The notes under the pieces: generated by a model
Seen by the model: only the letters and a program-made list of their open reading frames with translations
Databases searched by the model: none
What the model was told of the DNA's origin: nothing
IMG/VR virus record: IMGVR_UViG_3300044631_000780
Location: 1-64,000 of that record
Origin: a virus
Length of the DNA stretch: 64,000 bases
Reading direction: 5' to 3' (one strand)
Translations under genes and position numbers: made by a program
Shown here: piece after piece, positions 62,295 through 64,000 of the stretch
Numbering within the stretch: position 1 is the stretch's first letter
Layout: each line of letters opens with the position of its first letter

Positions 62295-62302
62295 TATTTA
62301 TG
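62295..62302 (-). promoter_or_regulatory. Late promoter CATAAATA (minus strand)
   Basis: CATAAATATAG 27 bp before the gp54 GTG. With the plus element it makes a compact divergent late promoter. Confidence 0.55.
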
Positions 62303-62731
62303 GCATACTCTGGGTTATACAAACCTGTAAATCCTAGTAAGTATCGTGGAAACCCAACTCGTGTTATCTATAGGTCGCTATGGGAACGAAAGTTCATGGT
62401 GTTCTGTGATAACAACTCCTCAATAATAGAGTGGGGGAGCGAAGAGGTAATCATTCCTTATCGTGCTCCCGATGGTAAGGTGAGGCGATACTATCCAGAT
62501 TTCTACATCAAGGTTCGTGAAAAGGATGGAAAGATCTCCAAGTATATTATTGAGATTAAACCCAAAAGACAAACTCAACCCCCGAATGAAAAAAACAAAC
62601 GCACAACTGCCTATCGTGAAGCAGTTTTAACATTCGCAAAGAACCAAGCTAAATGGTCCGCTGCTCGTGAGTATTGTGAAGATAGACAGATGAACTTCTT
62701 GATACTCACCGAAGACCATTTAGGAGTATAA
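62300..62731 (+). CDS. 4: gp4 head completion protein, 143 aa
   Basis: ATG 62300; any longer frame reads antisense to gp54. MAYSGLYKPVNPSKYRGNPT then R-V-I-Y-R-S-L-W-E-R, IIEWGSEEVIIPYRAPDGKV, RRYYPDFYI and IIEIKPKRQTQPP match T4 gp4 (150 aa) almost along its length. It is a PD-(D/E)XK-fold protein (D-x-Y ... E-I-K) required to finish the head and join the tail. First plus-strand gene, divergent from gp54. Confidence 0.95.
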   Translation: MAYSGLYKPVNPSKYRGNPTRVIYRSLWERKFMVFCDNNSSIIEWGSEEVIIPYRAPDGKVRRYYPDFYIKVREKDGKISKYIIEIKPKRQTQPPNEKNKRTTAYREAVLTFAKNQAKWSAAREYCEDRQMNFLILTEDHLGV

Positions 62732-62733
62732 CA

Positions 62734-63420
62734 ATGGCACAAGGATTCGCAGCAATTCAAAGAAACAAAGTCAATAAACAACCAGGATACAAAACACTCT
62801 TTGAAAGAGTAACAGCAGCAACTGGTGGAGAAGCAAAGAGTTATAGTTGGTATCTCGCCGCAGTAAAATCAGAGGCAGGAAAATACAAGAAAAATTTTAA
62901 TAAGTATGTTCTAGATGAAAAAAGTGATAAAGGTGGTCTAGCAAAAGAACAAGACCAAAATGAACTAAGAAAATTTGTAGTTCAAGGTCACCTTTATATG
63001 TTTGAATACAAGGCAAAAATGAAATGGTTGCCTTACTATGATAGATTTCCTCTAGTTTATGTTTTTAAATCAAGTAAAGATGAATTTTGGGGGGCAAATC
63101 TCCATTACTTACCTATCAAAAAAAGAATTATTGCCGTCAAAAAATTGATGGAAGGAAAAATTGATATGCCGAAGGCATGTTTCCATAAATACATACACGA
63201 TCATGTCCAGGGATTATATATTGATCTTGCTTCTGCTGAATGGGACACTGCTATTCTTCTACCCACAGAAGATTTTGTCAAAGATGTGAATGGTGTCAAA
63301 TTTCCTATCAACAAAGAAGAGGTTTGGAAAGAAACACTTGACAAATATTATGACAAAATTACTGGTCACAGAACAATAAAAGGATACGGAACAAAGCAAA
63401 GTAGGGAGATGACACAGTAA
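62734..63420 (+). CDS. Conserved myovirus morphogenesis-module protein, 228 aa
   Basis: Starts MAQGFAAIQRNKVNKQPGYK. The central WLPYYDRFPLVYVFKSSKDE with GANLHYLP resembles a protein family of large myoviruses (Y-Y-D-R-F-P-L-V...L-H-Y-L) of unknown function. By T4 gene order (4 then 53) it would be gp53, but it does not look like the gp53 wedge domain. Ends TAATG with the next gene. I give no function. Confidence 0.65.
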   Translation: MAQGFAAIQRNKVNKQPGYKTLFERVTAATGGEAKSYSWYLAAVKSEAGKYKKNFNKYVLDEKSDKGGLAKEQDQNELRKFVVQGHLYMFEYKAKMKWLPYYDRFPLVYVFKSSKDEFWGANLHYLPIKKRIIAVKKLMEGKIDMPKACFHKYIHDHVQGLYIDLASAEWDTAILLPTEDFVKDVNGVKFPINKEEVWKETLDKYYDKITGHRTIKGYGTKQSREMTQ

Positions 63421-64000
63421 TGTCGTATGATCCATGGAAATCTGGAGAATTATTAATAACTCCTGGCATGACTATGACTGCCACTGGGCAAGTTAAAGAT
63501 GTAGATGGAAAACCAGTTGCTTCTGCCTCAACTGCGGCTGCTAATAAAGTAGCTCAGGAAAATGCTGTAAAGGAACAGGAAAAAATTACAATATCTGGTC
63601 CCAAAAAATCAAGTGTTACTGCTGGATCCAGTAATGCTTTACGATATCCAAACAATCCTCCCATTGGAGCAGAAACTGACTACGTAGTGTTTGAATTTTA
63701 CGAATACAATCCTCCATTTAAAAATGATGGAAGTACCTCTGAGTTTGGATTGGAATCTTTAGCAAAATATAATTCTTCCGTTGAACAATATAATCCAACC
63801 AATTTAAAATCTATCATTCTTTATATGCCAGAAGATATATCAACTGGTTTCAAAGCAAATTGGACTGGCAAGAATTTTAGCAATATTGGTGCTGGTATTT
63901 TAAGAACTGCTGGCGGAACCGATCTTATGGCAAAACTTAAAAGTTTTGGTGAAACAGCAAATGAAGGTTTGGATAGGTTTACAACAATTGCTGGAGCGCA
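63420..64000 (+). CDS. 48: gp48-like baseplate tail tube cap, partial (first 193 aa)
   Basis: ATG 63420 in a TAATG overlap; runs off the window. MSYDPWKSGELLITPGMTMT then an Ala-rich part, RYPNNPPIGAETDYVVFEFY with YEYNPPF, and LKSIILYMPEDISTGFKANW then KNFSNIGAGILRTAGG: the pattern (Y-x-V-x-F-x-F-Y-x-Y-x-P-P-F ... V-x-L-Y-M-P-E-D-I ... F-S-N-I-G) of cyanophage gp48. gp48 binds gp54 and the hub and starts tube growth. Confidence 0.8.
   Translation, partial: MSYDPWKSGELLITPGMTMTATGQVKDVDGKPVASASTAAANKVAQENAVKEQEKITISGPKKSSVTAGSSNALRYPNNPPIGAETDYVVFEFYEYNPPFKNDGSTSEFGLESLAKYNSSVEQYNPTNLKSIILYMPEDISTGFKANWTGKNFSNIGAGILRTAGGTDLMAKLKSFGETANEGLDRFTTIAGA

Noticed and set aside
62153-62299. Extension of the gp4 frame upstream to 62153
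   Set aside because: It would run antisense through the start of gp54 and the divergent promoter; homology to T4 gp4 starts exactly at ATG 62300 (MAYSG).
1-64000. CRISPR array, insertion sequence or integrase/attachment site
   Set aside because: No regularly spaced direct repeats, no transposase or integrase motif and no terminal inverted repeats were seen; the repeats in 43-46 kb are protein-coding.

Overview
The window is part of the genome of a T4-like cyanomyovirus, most likely infecting a phycobilisome-containing marine Synechococcus. The evidence is a T4-type morphogenesis module (gp4, gp48, gp54, gp26, gp27-like and gp5-like proteins), T4-type late promoters (TATAAATA and close variants), a 17-gene tRNA cluster, several 2OG-Fe(II) oxygenases and a CpeT/CpcT-type phycobilin lyase gene. 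No integrase, CRISPR array, rRNA gene or insertion sequence was seen. Almost everything is on the minus strand, so transcription runs from high to low coordinates. Only the last 1.7 kb (gp4, an unassigned protein and the start of gp48) is on the plus strand.

Region 1 (1-24.3 kb) is the early/accessory region: about 85 tightly packed small genes, many joined by ATGA or TAATG overlaps. Recognisable members are an ArdA-like antirestriction protein, a KTSC-like protein, endonuclease VII, an SPFH-type membrane protein, an AbrB-like protein, an RlpA-like cell-wall protein, an adjacent PD-(D/E)XK nuclease plus beta-class DNA methyltransferase, and an SF2 DEAH helicase. These genes fall into transcription units, and nearly every unit starts with the same module: a 20-bp imperfect palindrome (consensus TGNCAGTT-N4-AACTGNCA) placed 30-32 bp upstream of a -10 hexamer. 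I count 20 copies, one of them upstream of the tRNA cluster. I know of no description of this module, and it is the main finding. An AT-rich stretch with DnaA-box-like hairpins at 4.33-4.48 kb could be a replication origin.

Region 2 (24.3-47.9 kb) is adsorption and tail fibre: four 2OG-Fe(II) oxygenase-fold genes, a fibre-assembly chaperone-like protein, three tandem tail-collar-domain proteins (one with a long glycine-rich section) and a 4244-residue repetitive structural protein read from a TATAAATA late promoter.

Region 3 (47.9-51.9 kb) holds 17 tRNA genes interleaved with small ORFs and the CpeT-like lyase. Region 4 (51.9-64 kb) is the tail hub/baseplate module. Here the OB, lysozyme and needle parts of T4 gp5 lie on three separate genes. 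The gp26-like gene ends in a canonical -1 frameshift signal (U UUU UUC, 8-nt spacer, 8-bp stem) leading into a start-less downstream ORF, the arrangement of a lambda G/GT-type tail assembly chaperone just before the tape-measure-like gene. Divergent late promoters sit in the 31-bp gap between gp54 and gp4.
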